Assembly: GCA_016987375.1 (NCBI GenBank)
Contig: PJRA01000005.1
Coordinates: forward strand, 2,873,952 to 2,937,951
DNA: 64,000 nucleotides
Direction: 5' to 3'
Source: Brachionus koreanus
Taxonomy: Eukaryota > Rotifera > Eurotatoria > Ploima > Brachionidae
Numbering within the stretch: position 1 is the first letter of the stretch; every line of letters begins with the position of its first letter. This document shows positions 62,113-64,000 of this stretch, piece by piece. Under the pieces are notes generated by a model. That model searched no databases. It was not told the DNA's origin and was given only the letters and a program-made list of their open reading frames with translations. The position numbers and the translations under genes are program-made.

Positions 62113-64000
62113 AATAATTTCAAAGTTTATAAATTTAAAAAAGAAAAATTTTGAAATTAAATGGTTTTATTTTTTAGATATAAAAATAAATATTTATAAA
62201 TTAGAAAAATAAAAAACATGATAAAAAAATTTAATAATGTTTAAATAACTACTTTTATTTAATTAAAATAAATAATTTTGCACATAAAAAGATTAGAATT
62301 AATTTTCAAAGATAGCGCGTCAAAATTGCCTACTTTTTCCCAAAATTTACTTGGAAAAAATTTTATCATTAAAAAAAAAGAGTTTTAAAATTTTTTTAAA
62401 TAATACTACTTTCCTTGATTTTGGCTTGAATGGAAAAGAAAAATCTATTTTTTAAACTATTTTTATTAGAAAAAAATGGTTGTTATCTGCAAAGGATCAG
62501 TTGTAAAACAAGTTCTTACTCCTTTTGGATTACTTTAACGAAACTACAAAATACAATAGTTCTTTCACTAACTTAAGTCCTCTCGTCGTTTTCTCATCAG
62601 GATTTGGGACCTGCAAAGGTACTTAGAAAGGCATTTGTAAGTTAGTTAGTAGTTCTTGCTGCGTCATTCTCATAAGAATATCAGAGCCAATTACATTGGC
62701 AATATGGATTTGAAACAGCTATATGCATTAAATTTTCCAGCGTTGAATTTGGAATTGATAACCCTATCAGACAATCTATTTCATTTTGGCATCACTCTAT
62801 TTTAAAAAAACACATGTCGGGCAATCACCGCACTTGCAAAATTGTTCCTCAATTTTGCAGGAAAATTTTCTTGTTCATTCTGATACTATTGCCTCTTCTC
62901 TTTTGATACTATCAGCATTCCTAGGATCTTATTTGCTTTTGTACATGAACTTTTTATCTGAGCAGTCAACTTTATTCAGACGATATCATCATTCATAAAT
63001 CTCTTACACAACTAGTTACCTCTAGTAATACATCCTCAATCTCTTCATTGGTATGAGATGGATACTTATGTCTCTCATTCATGCTTCCAAATTTTTCTAT
63101 AACTTTTTTTTTCATAAACTCGATTTACAATTGCTAAGATTTTAAATCATCAAAGTGTATCTGGATATTATTATTTAATTTATAAGTATTTTTTATTTTA
63201 TGTTTTAAAATTTATTAAATGAAAGAATAAATTGAAAATACCTTGTCTAATTATGCCCTATTAAAATGGTCAAATTAATTAAATTTAAAAAAAAAAATTT
63301 TAATAAAATTTTTTTCTCTTTTGCACTTATGCAAAACAATCACCTTAACACTACTTAAGTTTGAAGCTTGTAAATTTTTTTACAACTTTGCTTTAACAAC
63401 TTTTAAAATGTGAAAAAAACGCATTTTTCGATATTTTTCAAAAGACGTTGTTGTATTTTTGGAATTGATTGTCATTTACTGCCTTTGCCATCTTTTTTAA
63501 CAAACTCTACGAAAAAGACAGTTAATTTAAAAAAATAAAATAACCGAATTTAATTTTTCGAATAGAACTGGTTGTTTATTTGATCGATAAACTTAACATT
63601 CATTCAAAGTAATTTTGATTTTTTTGCTTTTGACTATTTAATCTATAACTATATAAAAAAGCTTGAAAATTGACAAATTTATGTTATTTTCAGCAAAATT
63701 AAAGATTTCTGGTCTTTGTAATTTGGTCAATTTTAAATATAGAGGGAAAAAACTCTGCAAATTTAGCAAAATTCAAATATGGATAACTTGCAAACTCGTT
63801 AATTTTTTAGAGATACTACAGAATTTTACTATTGATGCAACTTTGTATTATCATGTTTTATTTACAGAATTAGTTAAAACTTATTAGACTTATTAACATT
63901 ATTTTTTGTTTCATTTTTTTTAACCTAATGAGAGTGAACAGTGGCTGAAATTCATACTGTCCTCTACAACATATTTTTAATGTTTCTTTTATTTCCCCTA
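62113..64000. other. 3' flank of NDUFS1, gene-free
   Basis: An AATAAA at 62185-62190, 73 nt after the stop, is the likely NDUFS1 poly(A) signal. Beyond it no gene is recognised. The 70-codon frame at 62786-62998 (+) has no known similarity. The segment 63690-63880 contains CTCTGCAAATTTAGCA and TTACAGAATTAGTT in the order seen in the MITE-like element at 932-1296 and may be a decayed copy. Confidence 0.45.
63690..63880. mobile_element. Possible decayed copy of the 932-1296 element
   Basis: Shares AACTCTGCAAATTTAGCA and a right-hand end reading GATGCAACTTTG then TTTACAGAATTAGTTAAAA with the inner part of the element at 932-1296 (there CTCTGCAATTTAGCA and TTACAGAACTAATTAAAA). The outer ends are not recognisable. 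Confidence 0.3.

Noticed and set aside
62786..62998. 70-codon forward frame after NDUFS1
   Set aside because: No recognisable motif or splice context. The reverse strand hints at retroelement-like words but nothing that holds up.
1..64000. CRISPR arrays, operons, bacterial promoters, rRNA
   Set aside because: None seen. The window is eukaryotic and no regular spaced direct repeats or rRNA-like stretches occur.

Overview
This is nuclear DNA from an animal. Genes are split by canonical GT/AG introns, many only 46-55 bp long. By eye the sequence is roughly three quarters A+T, there are no operons or ribosome binding sites, and the proteins are metazoan: muscle myosin II heavy chains, an ABCA lipid transporter, SAR1, a rhodopsin-like receptor and mitochondrial complex I subunit NDUFS1. 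Short introns, high A+T and the mix of hAT, Tc1/mariner-like and non-LTR relics would suit a small spiralian such as a monogonont rotifer. That placement is inference. The standard genetic code fits every gene.

Layout. 1-3160 is gene-free and holds a non-LTR retrotransposon relic and a small inverted-repeat element. 3161-20073 (+) is one 35-exon ABCA gene of about 3324 aa with an unusually long first extracellular domain. 20233-26577, 33364-39706 and 44316-51024 (all -) are three head-to-tail muscle myosin heavy chain genes, called here MHC-A, MHC-B and MHC-C (1953, 1954 and 1962 aa). The spaces between them hold decayed transposons. 51025-55711 has no host gene but contains a hAT element inserted into an older hAT transposase. 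55712-56340 (+) is SAR1. 56409-57428 (-) is a two-exon GPCR, tail to tail with SAR1. 59525-62112 (+) is NDUFS1. The rest is gene-free.

Main points. The myosin genes form a tandem array homogenised in patches: an 807-nt rod segment reads as identical in all three, and whole introns are shared pairwise in a way no single duplication tree explains. MHC-C alone carries two alternative 102-nt versions of the exon that runs from loop 1 to switch I. Two GCATG motifs, the kind bound by Rbfox splicing factors, lie in the next intron. The array therefore makes motor diversity both by duplication and, probably, by splicing. The ABCA gene and MHC-A converge with stop codons 159 bp apart and poly(A) signals placed so that their 3' ends probably overlap.

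All exon coordinates were derived by hand from reading frame, splice consensus and family knowledge. Every junction given keeps frame, but there is no transcript evidence.
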